Below are positions 10,091-21,199 of a stretch of 64,000 bases of DNA, piece after piece. The DNA lies in contig NW_024571676.1 of NCBI RefSeq assembly GCF_018320785.1, positions 124,001-188,000 of the forward strand, written 5' to 3'. The DNA comes from Cheilinus undulatus. Taxonomy: Eukaryota; Chordata; Actinopteri; Labriformes; Labridae. The notes beneath the pieces are model-generated. The model worked only from the letters and a program-made list of their open reading frames with translations. It did not search any database and had not been told where the DNA came from. How positions within the stretch are numbered: position 1 is the stretch's first letter; the number at the start of each line of letters is the position of its first letter. Made by a program: the position numbers and the translations under genes.

Positions 10091-10399
10091 TGTCTCTAAA
10101 TTACGGTAATGTTCCTTACCATCTGCAAAGCCCTACCAGAAAAAAAATTAAATATTGTGAACTACTGAAGTTAATAGGCAAAAACTATGCAGAGCGTGTC
10201 AGGCTTGCGTCTACTCCATGCCAGGTGCAAATGGTAGTCCCGGACCCTTTCCAACTTTCAATGGAAACGTTAAAAATGCACAAAGTGCCATACCAAACTA
10301 AAAAAGTCCTTTTCTAACCAGATGAAGAAGCTGTTCAGGTCTTTTGCAGTATGGGGGTTGGTCTTTTGTAGCTGGTGACCAATAGGCTTCTTCAAACAG

Positions 10400-11660
10400 A
10401 TGCAGGGTCATTGGCTGCAAAGCTGTTTTTTTAATTTACTTCCCAATGTAGCTCCCCTTAGCCACTCTGATTTCCTTTGTTAGCTGACACATTTTCCTCA
10501 GCTTTTGTGTAAGCCAGGGTTCCCTTTGGTCTGAATGTCTTCACAAAAGCTGATGTACGATGACACAGTGTCAGTCAGGTCACTCATGCCGGGGACTGCT
10601 GCTTCAACACTCTAATCAGTGCCGTCAAAAGCTCCAGCTTTGGCCCACTATAGGCTTAGATGTTTTTTAAATTCTGCCTATAAGTCAGGATGAGATGGAG
10701 CAGACAGTGATCAGACCCCCGAAGCTGCAAAGGAGACAGAGTGGTATGGATCCTTTAAAACAGTGGAACAGTGGCTCAGTGTGTTAATGTCCCTGGTGGG
10801 ACACTAAACATGCTGTCTACATTTTGGTAGTTCCTGAGTGAGATTTACTCAGTTCAAATCCCCGAGAATGACAAGCAAGGAGTTTTGGTGTATTTTCTCA
10901 ACGTCTGTTATCTGGTTGGTCAGGTGCTGTAGCACCTCCGTTACGCACGCCTAAAGGGGATGTAAACACTGACCAGAACAAACAAGGAAAACTGTTCAAA
11001 CGGCTTACAGTTGATGAAAAAAAAATGTCTAAGTGAGGGCTTCACAATTTCTTCAACACTGTGACATCTGCACACCAACCATCGTTCACACAGAAGCATG
11101 TTCTGCCTCCCTTTGTCCTCCCTGAGAGTTCTGTGTTACAGTCTATGTGGAAGAGCTGGAATCCTGTTAGCCAAAGGGCACTGTCCGGGATGTGTCCACT
11201 GAGCCAGGTTTTAGTGAAACACAAGGCAGTGTGTGTGTGTGGGTGTGTGTGTGTGTGTGTGAAGGTCTGTTTTTTATGTTGACAAGCAGAAATTCATCCA
11301 TCCGGCTGCCTCAGCTTCACAACTGCTTCTGCTTGCTTGCCCCGTCTGCACCTCCAACAAATCCCATAGAAGCTGCTGCCCCGCCGGCAAAGAATCTAAG
11401 ATAAACTTTTCAGTTCGCTCAAAACCAGAGAAAAAGCTCCCGCAGAGCTTTTTCAATGTTCAATGTCTCTGGTAAATGTGGCCAGAGAGGGAGCAGAAAA
11501 AACACAAATACACAGGCAGTGGTAGAAAGCAAAGTACTTAGGCTGCCATCCATAGCACCATCTTGGTTCATCCAACATTTAGGTATGTTTGAGACTGAGA
11601 GCTGAAATAGACACCTGGTGAAAGTATGCTCTGAAGAAGACTGAAGCTGAAACATATAGG
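10400..11660 (-). pseudogene. Non-LTR retrotransposon 5' part: leader and endonuclease relic
   Basis: Minus-strand frame 11224-11042 reads MCFTKTWLSGHIPDSALWLT, GFQLFHIDCNTELSGRTKGG and FCVNDGWCADVTVLKKL, the start of an APE-type endonuclease (CFTETWL, catalytic Glu replaced by Lys). Further on, with frameshifts, come LLVILGDLN, PTRDINTLSHC and YHSVSFAA, matching the GDFN and (D)HCYT motifs of the same domain. 11660-11270 appears to be the leader and N-terminal part. This is a Jockey/CR1-group type unlike the L1 LINE beside it; the RT part is absent. A (GT)n run (11230-11262) interrupts it. Confidence 0.6.
11232..11262. repeat. (GT)n microsatellite
   Basis: A GT run with one GG interruption, at the edge of the endonuclease relic. 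Confidence 0.9.
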
Positions 11661-11754
11661 TTTCAAGGCAGTACTTGGAATATGTTTGTTTATACAGTAG
11701 TTAATGGCCACAAAGCAGAGTACAAGTCTAACCAAGCCCTTCTTTCATATCCTA

Positions 11755-12045
11755 AATTTAGGGATGTAAAAAGATTAAAAATTTCAATTGCGATTAATCT
11801 CTGAATTTCTGTAGTGAATCAAAATTAACTGCATTCTTTTTAATTACATTTTAAAATTAACAGCTGATTTGTTTAAAGCTGGCCTCTGTGAATGGAGTGA
11901 TGGTCACCTGGAGAACAGAAAACAGGAGATGCCAGGAAGTAAGATTAGCCAGCTAAACAAGACAGCTTAAAAAATTCAGTAGCCTAAGCATCTGATCATG
12001 CTCTCCTATTGAATTTGTGTAGAAAAACAATATGCAATTATAAAT
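11755..12045. repeat. Decayed interspersed repeat (GCGATTAATC type)
   Basis: Begins GGGATGTAAAAAGATTAAAA and contains TTCAATTGCGATTAATCTC, a fish repeat end also seen (diverged) at 29440-30012. Non-coding. Confidence 0.4.
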
Positions 12046-12049
12046 TAAA

Positions 12050-12095
12050 ATCTGGAAATTCCCCTTGTGGGACTAATAAAGGAATATCTTAAAAA
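12050..12095 (+). repeat. L2-type LINE/SINE 3' end fragment
   Basis: GAAATTCCCCTTGTGGGAC followed by TAATAAAGGAATATCTTA, the recognisable 3' tail of fish L2-type elements (GGGAAATTCC..GGGATCAATAAAGTATC). Confidence 0.5.
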
Positions 12096-12184
12096 CTCTC
12101 CTATCAGAGTTAAGGTGTCTTCACTTGCTAACACCACAGCAAAAAGCATAACACTTTGATAAAACTGATGAGCTTCACCCTGGA

Positions 12185-12466
12185 GCTGATATCTACAAAT
12201 AAAGTCTACATTATACAATCAACAACACATAATAAATTATAACAAATAAAGTCTACATAATACCATCAACAACACATAATAAATTAGAACAAATAAAGTC
12301 TACATAATACCATCAACAACACATAATAAATTATAACAAATAAAGTCTACATAATACCATCAACAACACATGATAAATTATAACAAATAAAGTCTACATA
12401 ATACCATCAACAACACATGATAAATTATAACAAATAAAGTCTACATAATACCATCAACAACACATT
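12185..12466. repeat. 47-bp minisatellite, left block
   Basis: About six units of 47 bp built on ACAAATAAAGTCTACATAAT and ACCATCAACAACACATAATA. Copies differ at few positions (ATTA or ATAA, AATT-AT or AATT-AG). The array is broken at 12466 by a LINE and resumes at about 13485. Confidence 0.9.
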
Positions 12467-13482
12467 TGTTTATTTGTTTATTTAATTTGGATCCCCATTA
12501 GCTGTACCCTGGAGCACAGCTAGTCTCCCTGGGGTCCAGGCTAAAAACAAACATTTACGGGCATATCATATATACATTTAACTTTACAAGAAAGCAGCAC
12601 AGTCTGTGCAAACCATCACATATAGGAAAGAGAATTAAAATTGAAGTTCACAGAAATCCAGAAACTTAAAATGTCCATTGAAATTATACAATAATGTCTG
12701 TCAAAGATAAAACAAATGTCACCCACAAAACATTAATACCAAAGTTAGGTTAAGAGAACTACAATCACTCTGTCTATGGCTAGTGTCCTACAAATATGAT
12801 GTGCCAAGGTGTTTTTTAATACGACTTTTAAAAATAAATTTTTGTGTTAATTTAGTCAGTTAATAGAGGTAAGGAATTCCATGCCTTCATTGCTCTGTAC
12901 TCTACCCTATGTTTTAGGAAGTTAGTGTTTCCTTTTGGTAGTGAAAACTGTTGATTTGTCGCCTGTCTAGTGTTGTATCTATATGATTCTAAATTCAGTT
13001 TTAGTTTCCTATACTGATAAATAGGTGTTTTAAATTGCAAATGTTTCCATGTTGCCAGTAGTAATGAAGCAGTCATCTTGTCCTCCACCTTTAGCCAGCC
13101 CAGACTTCGGTGCATGCTGTTGATGTTAGTGTCATATGGACATTGTAGAGCCAGGCGTGCTGCCTTGTTTTGTATCAGCTGCAGTATACTCTTTTTTTGT
13201 CGCATTCAACCATATTAGTTGACAATAGTCCAGCTGTGAGAGAACAAGAGTATTCAGTACAAGTTTAGTTAATTCAGGAGTGAGAAATTTTCTGCTTCTC
13301 CTTACTACAGCCAAGGACCTTCCCATTTTACTGACAATAGATTCTATATGTTTTGACCAGGATAATTTGTTGTCTAAGGTAACACCCAAGAGTTTAATTT
13401 CCTTTACTTGCTCTATAGGTGAATTAGTGATGCAGAGTTTAAGCTCTGGCTCTTGCCTCAGAATGATTAGACCCACACATAA
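12467..13482 (-). pseudogene. 5'-truncated non-LTR LINE (Rex1/CR1-L2 group), RT C-terminal part
   Basis: Minus-strand translation, with one frameshift, gives EIKLLGVTLDNKLSWSKHIE, MGRSLAVVRRSRKFLTPELT and LSQLDYCQLIWLNATKKE, then LQLIQNKAARLALQCPYDTN, LGWLKVEDKMTASLLLATWK and MKAWNSLPLLTD. This is the C-terminal region after the RT palm in Jockey/CR1-group LINEs. The 3' tail on the minus strand is AGCTAATGGGGATCC followed by AATAAACAAATAAAC. The start at 13482 is a truncation inside ORF2, as expected of target-primed insertion. Inserted in the minisatellite. Confidence 0.8.
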
Positions 13483-13965
13483 TTAACACATAATAAATAA
13501 TAACAAATAAAGTCTACATTATACCAGCAACAACACATAATAAATTAGAACAAATACAGTCTACATTATACCATCAACAACACATAATAAATTAGAATAA
13601 ATACAGTCTACATTATACCATCAACAACACATAATAAATTAGAATAAATACAGTCTACATTATACCATCAACAACACATAATAAATTAGAACAAATACAG
13701 TCTACATTATACCATCAACAACACATAATAAATTAGAACAAATAAAGTCTACATTATACCATCAACAACACAATAAATTATAACAAATAAAGTCTACATT
13801 ATACCATCAACAACACAATAAATTATAACAAATAAAGTCTACATTATACCATCAACAACACAATAAATTATAACAAATAAAGTCTACATTATACCATCAC
13901 CAACACAATAAATTATAACAAATAAAGTATATATTATACCGTCAACAACGCATAAGAAATTATAA
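13483..13965. repeat. 47-bp minisatellite, right block
   Basis: About ten further units of the same repeat; several are 45 bp (CACAATAAATT instead of CACATAATAAATT) and one group has AATACAGTC instead of AATAAAGTC. Sub-variants occur in adjacent runs, which shows recent local duplication. Confidence 0.9.
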
Positions 13966-14927
13966 ATGATAAATAATGAGGTCACGATACCACATATTGG
14001 CCATGGAACTGAACAGGAAAGTAACATATAAATCCTGCTGATAATGTACGGTTAAATGGTGCAAGCATAGCATTTTAAAATCAATAACTGCTGCATTTAA
14101 ATAGCACTTATTTTAGTTTTCTGACCACTCAAACTACCTTAGGTAACTTAAACCCTTCCCCACGTACATTGACCTCAGTTATTCCCAATTTCCTCTTACA
14201 TGCAAAGTGCCAGGCTGCCATCAGTGCAGACTAAACATTTACAAACATTCAGATGGTTTTACACTAAGCATAATTTCAAATCTAATATCTGACTTTGGAC
14301 AATAATAGCCTATTTATTATCAAAAAGTTCTATCTTAGAAAAAGAAGGGATGCATGCTTACCTACATCAAAATCTGTGGCTGAAAAATAGGTGGTAAGAC
14401 AGTATGATAAGTTAAAGACTAACAGGCTGCATAAGATAACGCTGCAATAAAACAGGTGGTACTAAGTTTAATATTATAGTGAGTCTGAACTTTACACTTG
14501 TCTCAACAGAACTTAGTGTCATAGATTAAAAAAATTCTGAGGACTGCAGGTAAAAGTGTAGTTGACAATAAGTCAAAGTATTCTGCTTACTATTATGAAT
14601 AGACTTTGGATATATTCTAGATTTGTGGGAAACAAGGACTTAAGACATACAGTTTATGTAAATGGTTCTGCATAATGACCACTCTGAAAAACCATAACCT
14701 CAGCATTTATTACTAAAAAGTAGAACATTATAGGAGTCCCACTGCTACCACGTTTTACTGTGAACCTACACTAAACCCAGACATTGTAAAGGAGATTCAT
14801 GAAAATGTTCGCTGGCTGGTTTATGTATGTCTCACTATCCAACTGATACGGTTCATTGGAATCTGCCAATTCTCTCTTCCTCCTACAAATGAGGCAGTTA
14901 AGGGCTGTGTACGGACTGAAACAGTAA
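13966..14927. other. AT-rich non-coding DNA
   Basis: No frame, RNA gene or repeat boundary that can be supported. Confidence 0.5.
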
Positions 14928-15110
14928 GGGCAATTTGTGTTTGGTAGATTTTTTCTTTGTTGTAACAATGCTTCTTGGCAATAAATCTTATACCGTTGGA
15001 AAGCCTGTTTATTTCCCTTTTAAATAATGCCACATGTGTAAGGAACATGCACTTGTGGGATGACCAGCAGAGCTGAGTATGGGGGTTGCACCTATAAAAA
15101 ATGATGGAGC
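14928..15110. repeat. Solo arm of the 6.8-8.4 kb inverted-repeat element
   Basis: From TTTGTGTTTGGTAGATT through TTGTAACAATGCTTCTTGGC and AAGCCTGTTTATTTCCC to GGGATGACCAGCAGAGCTGA this matches the arms at 6945-7080 and 7950-8089. It lacks the LINE-derived outer 105 bp of those arms, which marks where the true element end lies. Confidence 0.7.
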
Positions 15111-15489
15111 GCTTAGTCTAATATTTAGAAAGATATGAGTAATAAACTCTCATCTCATGTAGATTTTCCATCTACATTTACAACAACATAAAATGTACAT
15201 AATATAATAGATAGCATAATGCATGTTTCTTTTTATCAGCGCTTTGGGTTCTTTTAGGTGCACAAGTGTCTATAGTAGACACCTCACAGACAGCAGACAG
15301 ACAGACAGACAGAAGTGTATGGTGGAGGGACAGATAAACATTAAACATTTTTTACTAAAGTACCCCTACATGAATCGATATCTATTTAGATATTTATATA
15401 AACATAGATATATATTTATTATATGTCTATGATTATATGTCTATATACATATGTAGCTTGTGTAGTTAAGCAGCCCATTTGGTACATTT
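15111..15489. other. Non-coding, with ACAG tetramer run
   Basis: Contains a short (ACAG)n run at 15293-15312 and AT-rich sequence (15370-15450). Nothing coding. Confidence 0.5.
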
Positions 15490-15607
15490 TACCTAGCCAA
15501 AAAGGTTGTGTTGAATGGTGCTATTTTTTATCATGATTTATATCGTTATCGCAATAAATACAGCAAAATACCATGAGAAAATTTTTAGCTCATATCGCCT
15601 ATCCCTA
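15490..15607. repeat. Fragment of TATCGC-type MITE
   Basis: Contains ATCGTTATCGCAATAAATAC and ends CATATCGCCTATCCCTAG, the end sequence of a common fish hAT-like MITE (TAGGGATAGGCGATATG). Directly abuts the transposase fragment at 15608. Confidence 0.5.
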
Positions 15608-15828
15608 GTGTGGAAGAACCAAACACAGCCACAACAGCCCGGTACCTCCTCCTCATGCTGGTCACCAGCCTGGTCACACACCTTGACCCTACGATCCAAC
15701 TGCCATTGGCAGAATCTGGACTCATCACTAAACATAACATTCCTCCACATGTTCAGGTTCCAGTGCACATGTTGCCGACACCAGTGCAAACAGGCCTGAT
15801 GGTGAAGGGCAGTCATGTCAGGCCTACT

Positions 15829-15832
<4 letters not shown>
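15608..15832 (-). pseudogene. Tc1-like transposase, internally deleted
   Basis: Minus strand: ALHHQACLHWCRQHVHWNLN, MWRNVMFSDESRFCQWQLDR (FSDESRF holds the second catalytic Asp of the DDE set), RRVKVCDQ, then directly, one frame over, CVTRLVTSMRRRYRAVVAVF-GSSTH, the same C-terminus as the relic at 7.8 kb. The about 100 residues between were deleted. Followed by a (TA)n run at 15832-15876. Confidence 0.7.

Positions 15833-15876
<44 letters not shown>
15832..15876. repeat. (TA)n microsatellite
   Basis: Over 20 uninterrupted TA units at the end of the Tc1-like fragment, the usual TA-rich target or expansion of a TA duplication. Confidence 0.9.
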
Positions 15877-15878
<2 letters not shown>

Positions 15879-16317
15879 CTTATTTTAGTGTTTCTTTAAT
15901 GGATGTTCAATTTTATGTCCATAATAAAACACTGACTGACTTTTGTCTGCTTAAAGAAGTCATGTGACCTGCATGACCATCTCTAATTTCAACTGAAACT
16001 AATTTCCCTCATAAAATTGTCAGACCTTTTATTTCATTTTACCTTCATCCCCTTCTTTATGCTGGGATTGTTTTTAAGTCTAAAGTTTATTAACATCTAT
16101 TATAATAAATTAGCTATAATAATATGTGAATAATATAAATCATATGTAATGTAATTTCTGGATTACGTTCACATTCTACAAGAATCAATATTCTGTTAAT
16201 TCTTCTTTACTTAAGATATATTTTTGATAAATAAAATTAAAGGAACTGAAATTTTTACTGCAGCTGCCGCTACTGCCTGGTGCAAATGTAAAATATCTAA
16301 CAAATAAATACAATAAG

Positions 16318-16700
16318 TCAGGGGTTCTCAACATTGGGGTCAGGACCCCATTTGGGGTCACAAGACACTGAGAGGGGGTCTCCAGATGCCTTAAAAAAAC
16401 TATGAACATTTTTGAATGACACTGTTGCCACTTTTTACCAATTTTAATAATCAATAATAATAATACATTTTATTTATAGGCGCCTTTCAAAACACCCAAG
16501 GACACCGTACAAAAAATATAAAAACAAACAGTGAAAAAAAAAAGTTAAAAACAAGTAACAGTTAAAAAGAGGGGAAATCTGCATAGTGTCAGTCAGGGTG
16601 AGTATGCTTGTTTGAACAGGTGGGTTTTGAGGTGAGATTAAAAAATACTCAATGTGTCAATGTTTCGGATGTCCGGTGGGAGAGAGTTCAAGAGGATTAC
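16318..16700. repeat. Fish interspersed repeats (GGGGTCAGGACCCC and GCGCCTTTCAAAACACC types)
   Basis: CAGGGGTTCTCAACATTGGG through GGGGTCACAAGACACTGAG (16320-16385) is a common fish repeat with a GGGGTCAGGACCCCATTTGG palindromic end. TTTTATTTATAGGCGCCTTT-CAAAACACCC (16468-16500) is the tail of another. Non-coding. Confidence 0.55.
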
Positions 16701-17215
16701 CTAATTTTAACCCATTATTATAACTTTTCCCTCACCAATTTTGCCCATTTTAACACATTTTTCCAACTTAAAACCTATTTTTTGTCAATTTTAAAACCTT
16801 TCAACCACTTCTTTTCCACTTCTGTTGGCTCTGTTGACACATTATTGCCACTAGTAACCCCTTGACCACTTTTAAAGCCACATTTCACAATCTGAAAAGC
16901 CTATTTTTGCCAGTTTCTGGCTTTTTCTGCCTCAGCTAACCGTTTTTTGCCAGTTTATATCAATTTCCATCCCATTTCACGAAATTTCTACCCTTTTTTT
17001 GCCACTTTAATGCCATTTCAGGCACTTTTGAATCCCTTTTTACCACTCAATATTCCCATTGTTACCACTTACACCCATTTTCGCCAATTTTTGGTTATTT
17101 TTTGGCCATTTGTAACCCATTTCTGCTACTTTAAAAATCTAATTTCACCACCTCTCCCACCATTTTTTGCCATTATTAACCAATTTTAGCTATTTTAACG
17201 TATTTTAATTCCGTG
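16700..17215. repeat. Pyrimidine-rich degenerate tandem repeat
   Basis: About 500 bp made of diverged units of roughly 20-25 bp on the theme TTTTGCCACTTTTAACCCA. The top strand is almost all T and C with few G. Open frames inside (for example 16947-17189) are products of composition. Confidence 0.7.
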
Positions 17216-18224
17216 TGTAACAAAAGGATTTACATTTTTAAGAGGGCTACTTACTACACAAATTAATTAAAATTTGTTTCTTTGATAAGAGTGGTTATTA
17301 TTCAGGTAAAATATAAAATACCACAGCTTAATTCTACAATTCTACAAAATTTGATCATGTTTTCAATCGGGTAATTATCAATACCAATCCGTATTTCCTG
17401 TTCAGTGATACGTCTGATTGATGCTCAGTCTTAGTAATGACACACTGGGGTTTAATCATTTAAATTAAAGGACATTACTGACATATAAATGTACGGTAAC
17501 CAGTCTATGCATGTGACAGAAACAGTGGAAGTGCACGCATATATAGGGACAGCACGCTGCTATACACCTATCCTATAGCATTAAATGGAGGGAGGAATGC
17601 AGAGATGATAAAGCCCTGTGTTTATCCTTAAAGCCAATAGTCTCCTCTAGTTTGTATGTCTGTAGCTCTCTCACACACACACACACAAAGGGCGCAGCAT
17701 TCGTCTGCGCTGCATTCAGCCAATGCATTCCGCTGTTGGTAAAAAAAATCTAGGAAATTTAGAAACTTGCGGTTCTTTTTTTTTTTCTTCACAGTTTTGG
17801 GAGCGACTCCTGGTGTTGCTGATACGGCACCGTCCAATTGGTGTAATACCATAATTTCAGTTAAAATGTCCTCTACCTGCTGTAATGCTCGTCCAGAAAT
17901 ACAGTTTTCATGATGTCAGAGCTTTGAGAGCTGGAGGCGGCACAAAACATGCTGGAGGTGGCTGCCTCGTAATTTGATATGCAGGAAAACCCCTGCATAT
18001 GGAATGTAAAGAACTAGGAAATCCGTTTTTTTTTTTCAGATGAATGTAACATAATTCCCAGTTCCAACATCCAACTTCCGAGGTAGATGGAACGCAGCAT
18101 TAGTACAATAGGGAAAGGACACCAGGGAAAAGACACTGTGAATGTGAGCAGTGCACAAACAACATGGACATGGCACATGGGGTTTGCAAGAAGTCCTGCA
18201 TGAAAATAATATACTGTGGTAATA
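17216..18224. other. Intergenic, no gene seen
   Basis: AT-rich; has a short (CA)n run at 17673-17688 and a T-run at 17766-17789. No splice-bounded open frame or RNA gene found. Confidence 0.5.
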
Positions 18225-18325
18225 CATCAGGGCTGCATGGTGGTGCAGGGGTTAGTGCTGTTGCCTCATAGCAAGAAGGTCCCTGCTTCCCATCCAGGGT
18301 GTACCCCGCCACTTACCCAACAGAT
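18225..18325 (+). repeat. Internally deleted GGATGGATGG-type SINE-like repeat
   Basis: Starts GGGCTGCATGGTGGTGCAGG, GGTTAGTGCTGTTGCCTCAT, AGCAAGAAGGTCC (box A-like head), then jumps to CAGGGTGTACCCCGCC, which belongs about 200 bp further on in full copies such as 56385-56690. Confidence 0.65.
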
Positions 18326-19309
18326 ACAGTCGGCGTTGCGTCTCAGTTGCGTCATAGATGGGAGCGGGTAATTTCAAGGGGGAAAACAATCCTTTTCTCC
18401 TCATCCGCAGCACTGTCAGCCCACGGATTTTAGATTCTGATATATATGCTAACCGTTAAAATGTCATACATTGATTTCTTACAGCCAATTGACGGAGATA
18501 GATACATTAAAAAATTACTTTAATAGGATACAATTCTTGTCAGTATCTTTTTAAAGAGTGGACGAATGGACAATGGCTGATGTTTCATTCTCTGACATCT
18601 TCTGCTACCTGGTTGAATCACCCAGTAAAAAGTAAAATCACATTTACTGATGAATTAAACCTCACATAATTTAAATGTCTGACAAGGAAATTAGCACATT
18701 TTAGTGAATTTGTGCACCACACAATGGTTGCACAACAGCCATCATGAGCTGTATATTGGTTATTGACGATTCGGTATATCATGCAGGGATTTACACACAC
18801 AACAGCCTCAAAAACTATCTGTTCGTGGAGACACATAACGTTTTTACAAGTGGCTTTGTCGGAGATGTGCTTCATCACACACTAATTACACTGTATACTC
18901 ATTAGTTTTTGTAACGAGGCAAGGTAGCCTGCATAACGTTTAGTTAGTTTCTCTTAAAACTAGTAATTAAACATTAATGTTAACTACGAAAAATCTACCA
19001 CTGTTTAAATAAGGTAAACATTATGTTTTCATACCTGTAATGAAGTGCTGACTACAGTGCACATCTTTGGATTTTGGATCCCACAGGTAGCCAAACTACC
19101 GCTGGATCGCTTGAAGCCACCGCGTTCTTCTCCTCGGCTCTGTGCTTCGAGTTGGTAAAATATAAAACTTCAGATTTGGATTTTTTAACTTGTTTTTTTG
19201 TGCAAAAGGGTACACAACAGTTCCTCTGCATTGTGGAAAGCGGTTTGTTTTCCCCCTCGGCGCAAACCAGATGTGACATTTTGTGGGTGTTCCTCTTTAT
19301 GCCGACTGT
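18326..19309. other. Intergenic, no gene seen
   Basis: Unremarkable AT-rich DNA; no supported feature. Confidence 0.45.
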
Positions 19310-19390
19310 ATCTAGGACAGCTGGGATAGGCTCCAGCAACCCCCGGGACCCCCACCGGGATAAGCGGTATATAAAATGGATGGATGGTAA
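19310..19390 (+). repeat. 3' end of GGATGGATGG-type repeat
   Basis: CAGCTGGGATAGGCTCCAGC, GGGATAAGCGGTATATAAAA and TGGATGGATGG, the standard fish tail. 5' part missing. Confidence 0.75.
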
Positions 19391-19700
19391 TGCAATAAAA
19401 AAATGAAGACAATGCTAATACTAAACTGTTTGGATATGCACCTGCTTATATTTTGAAAGAAACAAGGAACTTCAAGTAGCCTAGTATTAAGAAAATGTTT
19501 AAGAAAAGGGAACTTGTTATGGTTTGAAAGGGAATTAAGGGGACAGTGAAAAAGAAAACGTCTGATGACAAAGGTGCAGATCACCATTACCTTGTCAACT
19601 GAGCTTTCTGCGAGTTTTTAAGAGTAAAACGAGACATTAAGGAGCAGTGGTGTACTTGTTATACATCACAGTGGTTGTAGGGAGTCATTGCAATGGCTTA
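19391..19700. repeat. Non-autonomous repeat shared with 29.6-29.9 kb
   Basis: Blocks such as AAGGTGCAGATCACCATTAC, TTGTCAACTGAGCTTTC and GGAGCAGTGGTGTACTTGTT match in order the sequence at 29735-29850. Non-coding family, type unknown. Confidence 0.55.
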
Positions 19701-20365
19701 ACAAAAGTGTTATGAAAGGAAATAAATAAGGCATGCAATTAAAAGGTAAACGCAATAACTCTGAAATCCACACAGCCATTGTCGTTGTAGTTAGTTAGTG
19801 ATTACCAATTTCAAGCCTTTGTATTGGATGAATCACGACGCTTTTCTTAGGCTTGTTTAAAAAGACCTGGTCGCTTATTCCTCTCGCGAGATTTAGCAAT
19901 AATGACGTGGGTTTAATCAGTGGTCCTGTAGTGACACTCACAAGTTCAGAATGTCATTATAAATCACAATCTGAATCATCGATTAACATAAATGACCATG
20001 GACATAGGTACATTTAGGACAAAGTGGGCAGGTGTGGATTATAGGGTTTTCGTAATAGATAGTATAGAGCCAAAATCTTCGACAACAAAACGTTTAAAAC
20101 TTATCATCCACTTTTTTGGTTTTGCCAATCGCATATGACGTCAAATTTACCATTTTGGATACAGTTTTCATAAAGTCTAACTGCGATATGAGTGCAATAA
20201 ATATTCAGGTGAGCAAAGATTCTACAAGAATTTATATCGTTGTCAAACTTTTCTTTGGAAAATGGGTGGCAATCTTTCAGAAATGCTTTCTAAAACTGTT
20301 GGATGATGCAATCTTCCGCATGTTCTGATGATGCTAGCGAGTAGCTATCGGAGATATCCCTGATC

Positions 20366-20399
20366 CGTCCGTGTAGAAAAGAAAAGCGCTACACGGACG
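20366..20399. repeat. Perfect 11-bp stem hairpin
   Basis: CGTCCGTGTAG (20366-20376), 12-nt loop, CTACACGGACG (20389-20399). Confidence 0.85.
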
Positions 20400-21171
20400 A
20401 TTCTGTTATACTTGGATTTTTCAAACATTTCTTACCCTTGGACGGTCTCATTAGTCATATCGGCCAATTTTCTTGGTAAATGAGGAACAATCTTTCACCG
20501 CTTTCTACTAGACACGGACCGGATCAGCTGTTCACAGCATGGACATGCACAGGAAGGATCTATTTGGACGAGACACAGAACGCCATAAGCGTCCGTCTAG
20601 AAACAAAGTTTCGCAACTAGATCCGACTCGCTCACTTCGGTAGGCAGTAGTTTAAGTTAGAGGTTTTCACTTCACTGTAAGTTTGACGAAATTGGGCTGT
20701 TCTTATACTTACAGGACAGCATATGGCTGAGATACTATTGGCTTAATGGTGAGCAGCATTCCTCGTGATTACGTGACGCTGTAAACTTCAGAGGTTATTT
20801 TAATTATGGAAGGAGGGATGTTCGAATAAAACCATGACTGCGTTCCTCTGTGGAGGAAAACAAAAGAAAAAACAAAGAAAAGACAAAGATATCCTGATTA
20901 TTAAGATTCCCTGATTAAAATTGAGGATATCTTATTTATATTTTGTGTTGTTGTTATTTTTGTATTTCAGACAATAGACCAATATATGTGTTGGAATATT
21001 TCGAAAGGGCATTTTTACCCTTTATCCTGACACCATGTTATGTAATTTTTGAACAATGGTATCTTTAAATGATGTTTTCCTTTGGGTGAAAACATGATTT
21101 CCATTTTTGATTAAAATATTTCATAACGAATACATTTAAAATTATCTGATGGACTCTTAAACATTTATCAA

Positions 21172-21199
21172 ATAGATAGATAGATAGATAGATAGATAG
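21172..21199. repeat. (GATA)n microsatellite
   Basis: Seven tandem ATAG units. Confidence 0.9.

Noticed and set aside
12185-13965. CRISPR-like or centromeric array
   Set aside because: Contiguous 47-bp minisatellite, small, with no unique spacers and no higher-order structure.
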